The notes under the pieces were generated by a model. That model did not search any database. It saw only the letters and a program-made list of their open reading frames with translations, and was not told the DNA's origin. From Nocardiopsis sp. CNT312 (GTDB lineage: Bacteria > Actinomycetota > Actinomycetes > Streptosporangiales > Streptosporangiaceae), in assembly GCF_000515115.1 (NCBI RefSeq), contig NZ_KI911537.1:168418-232417 (forward strand): a DNA stretch of 64,000 nucleotides. Reading direction: 5' to 3'. Below are positions 15,664-25,798 of the stretch, in pieces. Positions within the stretch are counted from its first letter, which is position 1. The number at the start of each line of letters is the position of its first letter. A program made the translations under genes and the position numbers.

Positions 15664-18540
15664 ATGGACCATCCGAGATCGCCCTCCCCCCACCACCGGA
15701 GCAGATCCCGCCGACCCGGCCGCACCGCGTTCACCGCCCTCGCGGCCCTGGTGGTCGGCGGAGCCACCGCCCTCACCACCGCCGTACTGCCGACCGCCAC
15801 GCCCGCCTCGGCCGCCTCCCTCGTCCCCGTGGGCTCCGGCAGCTACGACGACGCCCTCCCCGCCGGGGCCACGGGCCCCTCCGACCTCAACGGCGCACCG
15901 GTCGACCCCAAGGTCACCGAGGACTTCACCGGCCCGGCCCCCACCAACGAGTGGTGGTCCTCGCTGATCTTCCAGCGCTACCCGGGCAACCCGTACGGCG
16001 AGAACCTGTACGCCCACCCGGCCACCTACAAGCCCCACGCGGGCGGCCTGGAGATGGGCCACCCCCGCACCCCGGCCCTGGCCGGCGGCGGACTCAAGTA
16101 CGAGTACCCGCACACCGCGGACCTGACCCTGGGCGCCGTCGGCCTGAACGCCCCGGCCACACGGGTCACCGACAGCGGCGACTGGACCGTGACCGCCCGT
16201 TGGGAGGGCGGACCCACCCTGGACGTCACCATCGGCCAGGGTCTGCCCTTCGCACACGCACGCACCGACGGCGGCGACGCCCGGGTCGCCTTCACCTCCT
16301 CCCCCGACATCTGGCACCAGGACGGATCCACCGTCGGTGCCACCGTGGACGGCAACCACTACGCGCTCTTCTCCCCCGTCGGAGCACCGTGGTCGCGCTC
16401 GGGGAACGCCTTCACCGCGCCCACGGGCGACGGCGGACACTACTCGGTGGCGCTGCTGCCCTCCCCCGACGCGCTGGCGGACTTCGCCCCCTACGCCCGC
16501 TCCGCCGTCACCGGATCGGTCGTCGAGTACGACTACGACCCGGGCTCGGCCACCCTGACCAGCACCTACCGGGTCCTGACCGAGTCCGTCGGCAGCGGCT
16601 CCGAGGGCACCGTCCTGGCGATGTACCCGCACCACTGGGACCACAGCGACGACGAGGTCCCCGGCCTCTCCTACCCCTCCCCCCGCGGGGAGATGAAGGT
16701 CGCCCTGGGCACCTCCTTCACCACCGAACTCACCACCCAGGGCATCATGCCGAGCCTGCCCACCGTGGACTCCGCCGACCACGAACGGCTGCGGACGCTG
16801 CTGGACGAGGTCCTGGCCGAGGAGGCGCACTTCCCCTCCCCCGGTGACACCTACTGGGACGGCAAGGCCATGGGCCGCCTGGCCCAACTGGTGCCCATCG
16901 CCGACTCCATCGGCCACACCGGGGCCCGCGACGAACTGCTCGCCCTGCTCAAGGGCCGGGTCGAGGACTGGCTGACCGCCGGAGGGAGCCGGGGACTGCA
17001 CTACGAGTCCCGCTGGGGCACCCTGCTCGGCTACCCCGACAGCTTCGGAGCCACCACCGAACTCAACGACCACGACTTCCACTACGGCTACCTGGTGTCG
17101 GCCGCGGCCACCATCGCCCGCTACGACCGTGCCTGGGCGGACGAGGACGCCTGGGGCGGCATGGTGCGCATGGTCATCGACGACGTGGCCGCCACTGAGG
17201 AGGGCATGTTCCCGCGGCTGCGGTCCTTCTCCCCCTACGCAGGGCACGGCTGGGCCTCCGGCCACTCCGGGTTCGCCGCGGGCAACAACCAGGAGTCCTC
17301 CTCCGAGGGCATGCACTTCGCCTCCTCCACCGCTCTGTTCGGCGCGCTGACCGGTGACGAGGAACTCCGCGACCTGGGCGTCTTCCTGCACACCACCCAG
17401 GCCTCCACCGTCACCCGCTACTGGCAGGACCACGGCGGTCAGACCTTCCCCGACGGCTTCGAGCACGACGTAGCGGGCATGGTCTGGGGCGACGGCGCCG
17501 ACTACCGCATCTGGTGGGACGGAGGCGACGAGGAGCACTACGGCATCAACTACCTGCCCATCACCGCCGGCTCCCTGTACCTCGGCTACGACCCCGAGCA
17601 CGCCGGGGCGATGTACGAGTCCCTGGTGGCGCGCACGGGTGGCGCACCGCAGATCTGGCGCGACATCCACTGGGCGCACCGGGCCCTGTCCGACGGTGAC
17701 GCCGCCCTGGACATGTTCGAAGCGCAGTGGCAGACCTACACGCCGGAGGCGGGCGAGTCCAAGGCACACCTCTACCAGTGGGTGTCCACCCTGGCCGAGG
17801 TCGGCACCGTGGACACGTCGGTCACCGCCGACACCGCGCACTACGCGGTGTTCTCCGACGGGGGAACGCGCGCCTACACCGCGTTCAACCCGGGCACCTC
17901 CCCCATCACCGTCACCTTCTCCGACGGCACCGAACTGGTCGTGGACCCGGGCTCTCTGGCCTCCACCGTCGGCGAGGGCGGTGGAGGCGACCCCGGTAAC
18001 GGTGGAGGCGACCCCGGCAACGGCGGCGGCGACCCCGGCAACGGCAGCGGGGAGCTGGCCGACGGCCTGCTCCATCCGACGGCCGACGGCCTGGCCACCG
18101 GCCCGGTCGCCACCGAGGGCAGCGTCACCGTCCCCGACGCGGGCGGCGCCAACCGCGACGGCGCCCCGCCCGCCGACGCGGTCGTGCTCGAACTGGAGGG
18201 CGTGAGCGGCGCCTTCACCGGAGGGTCCACCGCCTTCACCCTGCCGGTGGACTCCGGAGACTCGGTCGCCAACGCCGTCCAAGCGCGTGTCGAGTACGAC
18301 TTCGACGGCAACGGCACCGACGACCGGGTCGAGACCTACCACTACTTCGCCACCAACGACCTCTCCGGCTGGGAGGCCTACACCCAGGGCTCCGGCCCGT
18401 CCTCGACCACCGGATCCTTCGCCGACCTCGACGGAGGGACCGTGCGCCTGCGGATCTGGAGCGCCCTGGGATCGGCTGACTCCCAGATCAGGACCGGAGG
18501 TGGTGAGGGGGCGACCCTGACCGTCCCCTTCGCCCCCTGA
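15664..18540 (+). CDS. Secreted GH81 endo-beta-1,3-glucanase
   Basis: A 958-aa protein starting at ATG 15664, about ten bases after AGAGAGG. Residues 1-45 are an export signal with a basic start (HHRSRSRRPGRTAF), a hydrophobic core and an ASA-A cleavage-like site; the Arg pair could suit Tat but Sec is as likely. The catalytic region matches glycoside hydrolase family 81: PTNEWWSSLIF near the start, NDHDFHYGYL with the conserved Asp around residue 467-471, and NNQESSSEGM with Glu544 and Glu548. These cleave beta-1,3-glucans such as laminarin, fungal wall glucan or curdlan. A Gly/Asp/Pro/Asn linker of near-perfect seven-residue repeats (nt ~17975-18050) leads to a ~155-aa beta-rich C-terminal domain, probably carbohydrate-binding. 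It stands alone between an operator and a terminator. Confidence 0.92.
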   Translation: MDHPRSPSPHHRSRSRRPGRTAFTALAALVVGGATALTTAVLPTATPASAASLVPVGSGSYDDALPAGATGPSDLNGAPVDPKVTEDFTGPAPTNEWWSSLIFQRYPGNPYGENLYAHPATYKPHAGGLEMGHPRTPALAGGGLKYEYPHTADLTLGAVGLNAPATRVTDSGDWTVTARWEGGPTLDVTIGQGLPFAHARTDGGDARVAFTSSPDIWHQDGSTVGATVDGNHYALFSPVGAPWSRSGNAFTAPTGDGGHYSVALLPSPDALADFAPYARSAVTGSVVEYDYDPGSATLTSTYRVLTESVGSGSEGTVLAMYPHHWDHSDDEVPGLSYPSPRGEMKVALGTSFTTELTTQGIMPSLPTVDSADHERLRTLLDEVLAEEAHFPSPGDTYWDGKAMGRLAQLVPIADSIGHTGARDELLALLKGRVEDWLTAGGSRGLHYESRWGTLLGYPDSFGATTELNDHDFHYGYLVSAAATIARYDRAWADEDAWGGMVRMVIDDVAATEEGMFPRLRSFSPYAGHGWASGHSGFAAGNNQESSSEGMHFASSTALFGALTGDEELRDLGVFLHTTQASTVTRYWQDHGGQTFPDGFEHDVAGMVWGDGADYRIWWDGGDEEHYGINYLPITAGSLYLGYDPEHAGAMYESLVARTGGAPQIWRDIHWAHRALSDGDAALDMFEAQWQTYTPEAGESKAHLYQWVSTLAEVGTVDTSVTADTAHYAVFSDGGTRAYTAFNPGTSPITVTFSDGTELVVDPGSLASTVGEGGGGDPGNGGGDPGNGGGDPGNGSGELADGLLHPTADGLATGPVATEGSVTVPDAGGANRDGAPPADAVVLELEGVSGAFTGGSTAFTLPVDSGDSVANAVQARVEYDFDGNGTDDRVETYHYFATNDLSGWEAYTQGSGPSSTTGSFADLDGGTVRLRIWSALGSADSQIRTGGGEGATLTVPFAP
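17972..18050 (+). repeat. Tandem linker repeat inside the GH81 gene
   Basis: Three consecutive copies of a 21-base unit encode GGGDPGN (first copy GGGGDPGN, last followed by GSG). The unit forms the flexible linker between catalytic and C-terminal domains. Such units change copy number by slippage. Confidence 0.8.
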
Positions 18541-18556
18541 TCCGGAGCCCGGCCAC

Positions 18557-18590
18557 GGCCCCGTTCCGGCACACCCGCCGGGGCGGGGCC
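18557..18590 (+). terminator. Terminator hairpin after the GH81 gene
   Basis: A 14-base stem (arms 18557-18570 and 18577-18590, two internal G-T pairs) with loop ACACCC begins 17 bases after the glucanase stop. It isolates the glucanase from parC downstream. Confidence 0.75.
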
Positions 18591-18695
18591 CGGGCCGGTC
18601 GCGGCGCTCCGAAAGCGGGCGAAGCCCTCAGTCGCACGGTTCACATGCCGCCGACCACGGGTCCGTGTACATTTCAGTCCCCACTACAGGACAGA

Positions 18696-21191
18696 ATGAC
18701 GATCATGGCCCGTACTACTTCCCGTCCCCCCGAGGATCTCGCCGAGAAGATCATCGACATCGACGTCTCCGAGGAGATGCGCGGCAGCTTCCTGGAGTAC
18801 GCGTACTCGGTCATCTACCAGCGCGCGCTGCCCGATGCCCGAGACGGTATGAAACCGGTGCAGCGACGCATCCTCTACCAGATGAACGAGATGGGGCTGC
18901 GCCCCGACCGCGGCCACGTCAAGTGCGCCCGCGTCGTGGGCGAGGTGATGGGCCGCCTGCATCCCCACGGCGACAGCGCCATCTACGACGCCCTCGTCCG
19001 CCTCAGCCAGTCCTTCGCCATGCGCGTGCCGCTGGTCGACGGCCACGGCAACTTCGGCTCGCTCGGCGGCGACGACGCCCCCGCCGCGATGCGCTACACC
19101 GAGGCGCGCCTGGAGCCGAGTGCCGAACTGCTGGTCTCCTCCATCGACGAGGACGTCGTCGACTTCAAGCCCAACTACGACGGCCAGGAGACCGAACCGG
19201 AGGTCCTGCCCGCGGCCTTCCCCAACCTTCTGGTCAACGGCACCTCCGGCATCGCTGTCGGCATGGCCACCAACATGGCGCCCCACAACCTGGGCGAGGT
19301 CGTGACCGCCGCGCGCCATCTGATCGCGCACCCCGACGCCTCCTTGGACGAGCTCATGGAGTTCGTGCCCGGCCCCGACCTGCCCACCGGCGGCACGATC
19401 GTGGGCCTGGACGGCGTCCGGGACGCCTACAGGAAGGGCCGCGGCACGTTCAGGACCCGGGCGACCGTCGCCATCGAGAAGGTGTCGGCGCGCCGCACCG
19501 GCCTGGTCGTCACCGAACTGCCCTACAGCGTGGGCCCGGAGAAGGTCATCGGCCGCATCAAGGAACTGGTGCAGTCCAAGAAGCTCCAGGGCATCTCCGA
19601 CCTCAAGGACCTCACCGACCGCAACCAGGGCCTGCGCCTGGTCATCGAGCTCAAGAACGGGTTCAACCCCGAGGCCGTCCTGGAGGAGCTCTACCGGCTC
19701 ACTCCGATGGAGGAGACCTTCGGGATCAACAACGTCGCCCTCGTCGACGGCCAGCCCCAGACCCTCGGCCTGCGCGAGCTCCTCCAGGTCTACGTCGACC
19801 ACCGCCTCGAAGTGGTGCGGCGCCGCAGCGAGTTCCGCCGCCGCAAGCGCCAGGAGCGACTGCACCTGGTCGACGGCCTGGTCGTGGCCCTGCTGGACAT
19901 CGACCGCGTCATCGCGCTGATCCGGGAGGCCGACGACACCGCGGCCGCCCGGGAGGCCCTCATGGGCGCCTACGAGCTGTCCGAGGTCCAGGCGCGCTAC
20001 ATCCTGGACACCCCGCTGCGCCGCCTCACCCGCTTCGACCGTCTGGAGCTGGAGGCCGAACGCGACAAGCTCAACAAGGAGATCGCCGCACTCACCGCGG
20101 TCCTGGAGTCCGACAAGAAGCTGCGCCGCCTGGTCTCCAAGGAGCTCGCCGACGTCTCCAAGAAGTTCGCCACCCCGCGCCGCACCCGGCTGCGGGAGAG
20201 CGACGGTGCCACCCGAGGCGCGGTGATCCCCCTGGAGATGGCCGACCAGCCCTGCCACGTCCTGCTCGACACCGAGGGCGCGATCGGCCGCAGCAAGGGC
20301 GCCACCGTGCCCGCGATGTACGAGGGCCTGCGCACCAAGCACGACTCGATCGCCGTCTCCGTGCCCACCACCTCGCGTTCGGACGTGGGCCTGGTCACCG
20401 ACCTGGGCCGGATGATCCGCCTGCCGGTCGTGGAACTGCCGGAGCTGCCCGATGAGGACACCGGGAGACCGCCGCTGGCGGAGGGGATGAACGTGACCGA
20501 GTTCGTCGAACTCGACGAGGGGGAACGGGTCGTCTCGGTGGTCTCGATGGACGCCTCCGGCCCCGGGTTCGCGGTCGGCACCAGCGGGGGCGTGGTCAAA
20601 CGGGTCTCGCCCGACTACCCTCCCAACAAGGACGACTTCGAGGTCATCGCGCTCAAGGACGGCGACCGCGTGGTCGGTGCCGCCCAGTTGTCCACCGGCG
20701 AGGAGGACCTGGCCTTCATCACCACCGAGGCCCAATTGCTGCGCCTGTCCGCCTCAGCCGTGCGTCCGCAGGGCCGGACCGCCGGCGGGGTCGCGGGCAT
20801 CCGCCTGTCGGAGCAGGCCCGGGTACTGTGGTTCGGCTCCGTGCCCTCCCCAGAGGACTCGGTGGTGGTCACCGTGTCGGGCTCCACGGGCGCCCTGGAG
20901 GGCACCCAGGCCGGATCGGCCAAGGTCACGCCGTTCGAGTCCTACCCGGCCAAGGGCCGGGCGACCGGCGGCGTGCGCTGCCACCGCTACCTCAAGGGCG
21001 AGGACACCCTGCTGTTCGGCTGGATCGGGCGGGCCCCGGCGCGCGCCTCCCGCGAGGACGGCAAACCGGTGCGGCTGCCCGACGCCAGCGAGCGCCGCGA
21101 CGGGTCCGGCGAGGCCCTGCCGCGCGCCATCACCACGGTGGGCAGCGGGCGGACGGACTCGGGGATCACCGCCCCCCAGCAGAGCGATTGA
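18696..21191 (+). CDS. parC: DNA topoisomerase IV subunit A (ParC)
   Basis: An 831-aa type IIA topoisomerase subunit, starting at ATG 18696 behind AGGACAG (a second ATG at 18705 is possible). The breakage-reunion domain is clear: [34 protein letters not shown], and [11 protein letters not shown] with catalytic Tyr134. [20 protein letters not shown] and the coiled-coil gate [22 protein letters not shown] follow, then beta-propeller repeats to the C-terminus. I find no QRRGGKG GyrA-box, which argues against gyrase and for decatenating topoisomerase IV. A GyrB-like partner lies about 2.5 kb downstream on the opposite strand. In Streptomyces the parC/parE pair likewise sits near hrdB, away from oriC. 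It may be followed by the carbonic anhydrase as a second transcription unit. Confidence 0.92.
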   Translation: MTIMARTTSRPPEDLAEKIIDIDVSEEMRGSFLEYAYSVIYQRALPDARDGMKPVQRRILYQMNEMGLRPDRGHVKCARVVGEVMGRLHPHGDSAIYDALVRLSQSFAMRVPLVDGHGNFGSLGGDDAPAAMRYTEARLEPSAELLVSSIDEDVVDFKPNYDGQETEPEVLPAAFPNLLVNGTSGIAVGMATNMAPHNLGEVVTAARHLIAHPDASLDELMEFVPGPDLPTGGTIVGLDGVRDAYRKGRGTFRTRATVAIEKVSARRTGLVVTELPYSVGPEKVIGRIKELVQSKKLQGISDLKDLTDRNQGLRLVIELKNGFNPEAVLEELYRLTPMEETFGINNVALVDGQPQTLGLRELLQVYVDHRLEVVRRRSEFRRRKRQERLHLVDGLVVALLDIDRVIALIREADDTAAAREALMGAYELSEVQARYILDTPLRRLTRFDRLELEAERDKLNKEIAALTAVLESDKKLRRLVSKELADVSKKFATPRRTRLRESDGATRGAVIPLEMADQPCHVLLDTEGAIGRSKGATVPAMYEGLRTKHDSIAVSVPTTSRSDVGLVTDLGRMIRLPVVELPELPDEDTGRPPLAEGMNVTEFVELDEGERVVSVVSMDASGPGFAVGTSGGVVKRVSPDYPPNKDDFEVIALKDGDRVVGAAQLSTGEEDLAFITTEAQLLRLSASAVRPQGRTAGGVAGIRLSEQARVLWFGSVPSPEDSVVVTVSGSTGALEGTQAGSAKVTPFESYPAKGRATGGVRCHRYLKGEDTLLFGWIGRAPARASREDGKPVRLPDASERRDGSGEALPRAITTVGSGRTDSGITAPQQSD

Positions 21192-21267
21192 GCATGTCGC
21201 AACACGCCGTGCACACGGTTCTGGTTCCATGTGCACGGCCCCGCGACCGTCGAGCAAGGAGAGAAAC

Positions 21268-21804
21268 GTGAGCCAGACCCCAAAGCCCGGTGTGCCCGAT
21301 ACCGCGGCCGCCTTCGAGGACGTGTTCACCGCCAACGGCGCCTACGTGTCCGAGTTCGCGCTTCAGGGCCTCAAGCCCGCCGCGGCACGGGGTCTGGCCC
21401 TGGTGACCTGTATGGACTCCAGGATCGAGCCGCTGGACACGCTCGGTCTGAAGCCCGGCGACGCCAAGATCCTGCGCAACGCGGGGGCCCGCGTCACCGA
21501 CGACACCCTGCGCACCCTCGTCCTGGCGGTGTACCTGCTGGAGGTGGACCGGGTCCTGGTCATGCCGCACACCAAGTGCAAGATGGCGTCCGTGGAGAGC
21601 GACGAGGCGGTCCACGACCTCATCCTGGAGGAACACGGGGTCGACACACGCAGCCTGGAGTTCCACACCGACAACGACCAGCTCGGAGCCCTCGAGCACG
21701 ACCTGGAGCGGATCCGCCACCACCCGCTGCTGCCCCAGGGCCTGCCCGTGGCCGGTGCGATCTACGACGTGGACACAGGCAGGGTCGCCCCCGCCGACCT
21801 CTGA
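21268..21804 (+). CDS. Beta-class carbonic anhydrase
   Basis: A 178-aa protein from GTG 21268 with AAGGAGAG just upstream. Zinc ligands are visible as Cys48 in TCMDSRIEP, with the paired Asp50/Arg52, and His101 and Cys104 in MPHTKCKM. NAGARVTDD matches the substrate-channel segment. This is the short beta-CA type found in mycobacteria (Rv1284-like). It interconverts CO2 and bicarbonate in the cytoplasm, supplying bicarbonate for carboxylases such as acyl-CoA carboxylase and CarB. It follows parC by 76 bases and has a strong terminator after it. Confidence 0.92.
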   Translation: MSQTPKPGVPDTAAAFEDVFTANGAYVSEFALQGLKPAAARGLALVTCMDSRIEPLDTLGLKPGDAKILRNAGARVTDDTLRTLVLAVYLLEVDRVLVMPHTKCKMASVESDEAVHDLILEEHGVDTRSLEFHTDNDQLGALEHDLERIRHHPLLPQGLPVAGAIYDVDTGRVAPADL

Positions 21805-21860
21805 GCGCGGTGTGCCCTCGGGCGCGTGTGCCCGCGGCCCTCTCCGGGGATCCTTCTCTA

Positions 21861-21915
21861 GGGGACGGGAACGGTAGGGCGTTCCCCCGGTCCGTTCCGG
21901 ACCGCTCCCGTCCCC
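21861..21915 (+). terminator. Branched terminator-like hairpin after the carbonic anhydrase gene
   Basis: Outer arms GGGGACGGGA (21861-21870) and TCCCGTCCCC (21906-21915) are perfectly complementary. An inner stem CGGTCCG/CGGACCG with loop TTC lies at 21888-21904. Together they make a strong branched structure about 57 bases after the stop. Confidence 0.7.
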
Positions 21916-21992
21916 TCGTGTGTCGTCTGGGAATGCGGTCGCTCCCGTGACCGTTGTGATCCCAACGCGGCACAGCCGTCGAGAGGAGCACC

Positions 21993-22319
21993 GTGAAAGA
22001 GAACACCTACGACACCTTCAACCGGGCTCGCATGTTCATGGAACTGGGCGACCCGATCTACGCCGCCCGCACCCTCGAACCGGCCGTCGAGGCGGAACCG
22101 GAGAGCCGCTCCCTCCTGGAGCTCCTGGGCCGCGCCTACTTCCACTCCGCGCAGCTCAACAAAGCCGAACAGACCTTCCGCCGGATCATCGAGCTCGACC
22201 CCGTCGACAACTGGGCCCACATCGCCCTCGCCCGCACCCTCGAACGGCAGAGCCGGAGCGAGGAGGCCGCGATCTACCGGCGCATGCACGCCGCTATGTC
22301 CGGCGGGTCTTTGGACTGA
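21993..22319 (+). CDS. Small tetratricopeptide-repeat protein
   Basis: A 108-aa protein starting at GTG 21993 behind GAGAGGAG. It is made almost wholly of TPR-like helix pairs: ARMFMELGDPIYAARTLEPAVEAEP (residues ~11-35), SLLELLGRAYFHSAQLNKAEQTFRRIIELDP (~40-70) and NWAHIALARTLERQSRSEEAAIYRRMHA (~73-100). TPRs bind partner proteins; no enzymatic domain or signal sequence is present. It stands alone between the carbonic anhydrase terminator and the Cds1-like gene, so its partner cannot be named. Confidence 0.85.
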   Translation: MKENTYDTFNRARMFMELGDPIYAARTLEPAVEAEPESRSLLELLGRAYFHSAQLNKAEQTFRRIIELDPVDNWAHIALARTLERQSRSEEAAIYRRMHAAMSGGSLD

Positions 22320-22544
22320 CCCCTGTTCATGGTCCCTCGCAAGCTCGGGACGCCGCTCGCGGCACGGAGAACCAGCCCCTCCGTCCTCGCCCGCCCGCCA
22401 CCACCCCCAACCGACACCTGCGGCGCCCTCGTGCTGCTCCCACCCCTCACCTGAAGCCAGACGACTGCGCCCCCGCTCCCCCTCAGGCCCGGGAGGTGCC
22501 CGTCGGCCGTGAGCGCCCCGGTGGTCGGGGCTACGCTGCTGAAC

Positions 22545-23690
22545 ATGACACGTCCCTCAGATCCCGACGGCCCCGGACCCGCCGACGGCACGGCGTGGGT
22601 GGAGCGCTCCGGCCCCTCCGCCCGCTCCTGGGCCGACGAGGCGGTACGCCAGGTCGTCGCGGACGCCAACCGTTCGGCCGACACCCACCTGCACGTGTTC
22701 CCCCTGCCGCCCGCATGGGGGATCGACCTGTACCTGAAGGACGAGTCGGTCCACCCCACCGGCAGCCTCAAGCACCGGCTGGCGCGCTCACTGTTCCTCT
22801 ACGGCCTGGCCAACGGCTGGATCGCCGAGGGCACCACGATCATCGAGGCGAGTTCCGGATCCACCGCCGTGTCCGAGGCCTACTTCGCCCGGCTGCTCGG
22901 CCTGGACTTCGTCACCGTCGTGCCGCGCAGCACGAGCCCGGAGAAGATCGCGCTGATCGAGCGGTACGGCGGACGGTGCCACTTCGTCAACGCCCCGCCC
23001 GACATGTACACCGAGGCCGAGCGCCTCGCTCGTGAGACGGGCGGCCACTACATGGACCAGTTCACCTACGCCGAGCGGGCCACCGACTGGCGGGGCAACA
23101 ACAACATCGCCGAGTCGGTCTTCGAGCAGCTCGCCCTGGAGCGCTACCCCTGCCCCGAGTGGATCGTGGTGGGCGCGGGGACCGGGGGCACGTCCGCCAC
23201 CATCGGCCGCTACCTGCGCTATCGCCGTCTGCGCACCCGCCTGGCCGTGGTGGACCCGGAACACTCGGCGTTCTTCCCCGGCTGGGTGGCCGGTGCCCCC
23301 GACTACTCCACGGGTATGCCGTCCAGGATCGAGGGCATCGGCCGTCCCCGCGTGGAGCCGAGCTTCGTGCCCTCGGTCATCGACCTGATGGTGCCGGTTC
23401 CCGACGCCGCGAGCATCGCCGCGATGCGCCACCTGCACGACGTGACCGGCCTCAGCGCAGGCGGCTCCACGGGGACCAATCTGTGGGGCGTGTGGCACCT
23501 GGTCGCCAGGATGCTCCGTGAGGGGCGCCGGGGCAGCGTAGTCACGCTGATCTGCGACGGCGGCGAACGCTACCAGCACAGCTACTACGACGACGCGTGG
23601 GTGGCGGGCCAGGGGCTGGACCCCGCCCCCTACCGCGCGGCCGTGGAGCGGCTGCTCTCCGACGGGGCCTGGTCCCCGCCCGGCCCCTAG
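22545..23690 (+). CDS. cds1: PLP-dependent cysteine-synthase-family enzyme, Cds1-like
   Basis: A 381-aa fold-type II PLP enzyme from ATG 22545. Key features: [21 protein letters not shown] with the Schiff-base Lys76, [20 protein letters not shown] (the asparagine-type loop seen in cysteine synthases is changed), [19 protein letters not shown] as the phosphate-binding glycine loop, and [15 protein letters not shown] near the C-terminus. The overall pattern fits the actinobacterial PLP-dependent family typified by Mycobacterium tuberculosis Cds1, an L-cysteine desulfhydrase releasing H2S, pyruvate and ammonia. Cysteine synthase proper has a different substrate-binding loop. The stop lies two bases from that of convergent parE. 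Confidence 0.8.
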   Translation: MTRPSDPDGPGPADGTAWVERSGPSARSWADEAVRQVVADANRSADTHLHVFPLPPAWGIDLYLKDESVHPTGSLKHRLARSLFLYGLANGWIAEGTTIIEASSGSTAVSEAYFARLLGLDFVTVVPRSTSPEKIALIERYGGRCHFVNAPPDMYTEAERLARETGGHYMDQFTYAERATDWRGNNNIAESVFEQLALERYPCPEWIVVGAGTGGTSATIGRYLRYRRLRTRLAVVDPEHSAFFPGWVAGAPDYSTGMPSRIEGIGRPRVEPSFVPSVIDLMVPVPDAASIAAMRHLHDVTGLSAGGSTGTNLWGVWHLVARMLREGRRGSVVTLICDGGERYQHSYYDDAWVAGQGLDPAPYRAAVERLLSDGAWSPPGP

Positions 23691-23692
23691 CG

Positions 23693-25798
23693 TCAGGTGT
23701 CGATGCGGGCGGCGTCCAACTCCTGGGCACCCGCCTGGATGAACTTGCGCCGGGGCGCCACCTCGTTGCCCATCAGCAGGTTGAACACGGCCGAGGCCTC
23801 CTCTGCCTGCTCCACCCGGATCCGCCGGAGGGTGCGTCGGCGCGGGTCCATGGTGGTCTCCGCGAGCTGGTCGGCGTCCATCTCACCCAGGCCCTTGTAC
23901 CGCTGGACCGGCTCCTTCCAGGTGATCTTGCGCTTCTCCAGGTCCAGCAGGGTACGCGTCAGCTCGGCGTCGGAGTAGGTGTAGACGTAGCGGTCCTCGG
24001 GCCTGGCCCCGCGCTTGCGGCGGACGTTGGTGAGCTCGATGCGGTGCAGCGGCGGCACCGCGGCGAACACCCGGCCCGCCTCCAGCATGGGCCGCATGTA
24101 CCGGTAGATGAGCGTGAGCAGCAGGCAGCGGATGTGCGCGCCGTCGACGTCGGCGTCGGCCATGAGGATGATCCGGCCGTAGCGGGCGGCGTCGATGTCG
24201 AACGTGCGGCCCGACCCGGCGCCGACCACCTGGAGGATCGCGGCGCACTCAGTGTTCTTGAGCATGTCGGCCACCGACGACTTCTGCACGTTGAGGATCT
24301 TGCCCCGGATCGGCAGGAGCGCCTGGAACTCCGAGTCGCGGGCGAGCTTGGCGGTGCCCAGCGCCGAGTCCCCCTCGACGATGAACAGTTCGCTGTGCTC
24401 CAGGCCCTCGCTGCGGCAGTCCACGAGCTTGGCGGGCAGCGCCGAGTTCTCCAGGGCGTTCTTGCGCCGCTGGGTCTCGCGCTGCTGGCGTGCGGCCAGA
24501 CGGGCCTTGGCCGCGCCCACGACCTTCTCCAGGACGGTGCGCGCCTTGGCCTTCTCGACCTTCCTCGTGGAGGTGAGGAACTCCTTGAGTTCTCGGCCCA
24601 CCACCTGGGAGACGATCCGGGAGGCGGCGGAGGTGCCCAGGATCTCCTTGGTCTGCCCCTCGAACTGGGGCTCGGGGAGGCGGACGGTGACGACCGCGGT
24701 GAGCCCCTCCTGGGTGTCGTCCTTGGTGACGGGGTCGTCGCTGTTCTTCAGCAGTTTGGTGGCGCGCAACTGCTCGTTGATCACCCGCACCAGGGAGCGC
24801 TCGAAGCCGTTGATGTGCGTGCCGCCCTTGGGGGTGGCGATGACGTTGACGAAGGAGCGGACCGTGCTGTCGTAGCCGGTGCCCCAGCGCAGGGCCACGT
24901 CCACGTCCAGGCGGCGCTCGACGTCGGAGGGGACCATGTGACCGGCCTCGTCCAGGACCGGGACGGTCTCGGTGAAGGTTCCGCTGCCCTGGATGCGCAG
25001 GACGTCGCTGACCGGTTCGTCCGGGGACAGGAAGGTGCAGAACTCGCTGATGCCGCCGTCGAAGCGGAACTCCTCGGTGTGGGCCGACTCGCCCTCCACG
25101 CGCTCGTCGCGCACGGCGATGGTCAGCCCCGGCACGAGGAACGCGGTCTGGCGGGCCCGGTCCAGCAGGGACTGGCGGGCGATCTCGGCGTCCTTGAGGA
25201 AGATCTGCATGTCCGGCCAGAACCGGATGCGGGTTCCGGTGATCGTGGTGGCGACCTTGCGGACCTGCTCAAGCCCGGAGACGGGTGTGAATTCGGCGTC
25301 GGGTCCGGCCCCGGCGAAGCGGCCCGGGATGCCGCGGCGGAAGCTGATCGCGTGGGTGCGGCCCTGGCGGTCGACCTCGACGTCCAGCCGGGCGGACAGG
25401 GCGTTGACGACGGAGGCGCCGACGCCGTGCAGGCCGCCGGAGGCGGTGTAGGAGCCCGAGCCGAACTTGCCGCCGGCGTGGAGCTTGGTCATGACCAGTT
25501 CAACGCCGGACAGACCGGACTTGGGCTCGATGTCCACGGGGATACCGCGGCCGTCGTCGCTGACGGAGACGGAGCCGTCGGTGTGCAGGGTGACGTCGAT
25601 GCGTTCGCAGAAACCGCCCAGGGCCTCGTCGACGGAGTTGTCGATGACCTCCCACATGCAGTGGGTGAGGCCACGGCTGTCGGTCGACCCGATGTACATG
25701 CCCGGCCGTTTGCGGACGGCCTCGAGTCCCTCCAGGACCGACAGGTGCCGAGCGGAGTAATCCTCGGGGTCGTGGACGGCGGCGGTCAAGGCGGTCAC
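23693..25798 (-). CDS. parE: DNA topoisomerase IV subunit B (ParE)
   Basis: A 701-aa GyrB/ParE protein starting at GTG 25798, seven bases after AGGAGAT. The GHKL ATPase motifs are EVIDNSVDEALGG, DDGRGIPVDI, and the ATP lid GGLHGVGASVVNALS. A transducer domain follows, then the TOPRIM domain: EGDSALGTAKLARDSEFQALLPIRGKILNV and the acidic DADVDGAHIRCLLLT. The C-terminus YKGLGEMDADQLAETTMDPRRRTL is canonical. Length of about 700 and its location beside hrdB and parC rather than dnaA/recF support ParE over GyrB. It acts with ParC to decatenate daughter chromosomes. It converges with the Cds1-like gene and is divergent from the DUF7455 gene. Confidence 0.92.
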   Translation of the reverse strand: MTALTAAVHDPEDYSARHLSVLEGLEAVRKRPGMYIGSTDSRGLTHCMWEVIDNSVDEALGGFCERIDVTLHTDGSVSVSDDGRGIPVDIEPKSGLSGVELVMTKLHAGGKFGSGSYTASGGLHGVGASVVNALSARLDVEVDRQGRTHAISFRRGIPGRFAGAGPDAEFTPVSGLEQVRKVATTITGTRIRFWPDMQIFLKDAEIARQSLLDRARQTAFLVPGLTIAVRDERVEGESAHTEEFRFDGGISEFCTFLSPDEPVSDVLRIQGSGTFTETVPVLDEAGHMVPSDVERRLDVDVALRWGTGYDSTVRSFVNVIATPKGGTHINGFERSLVRVINEQLRATKLLKNSDDPVTKDDTQEGLTAVVTVRLPEPQFEGQTKEILGTSAASRIVSQVVGRELKEFLTSTRKVEKAKARTVLEKVVGAAKARLAARQQRETQRRKNALENSALPAKLVDCRSEGLEHSELFIVEGDSALGTAKLARDSEFQALLPIRGKILNVQKSSVADMLKNTECAAILQVVGAGSGRTFDIDAARYGRIILMADADVDGAHIRCLLLTLIYRYMRPMLEAGRVFAAVPPLHRIELTNVRRKRGARPEDRYVYTYSDAELTRTLLDLEKRKITWKEPVQRYKGLGEMDADQLAETTMDPRRRTLRRIRVEQAEEASAVFNLLMGNEVAPRRKFIQAGAQELDAARIDT

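Noticed and set aside
15574-18342. 922-codon open frame on the minus strand across the GH81 gene
   Set aside because: It is the antisense of a clear GH81 coding sequence with Gly/Val-rich, low-information translation.
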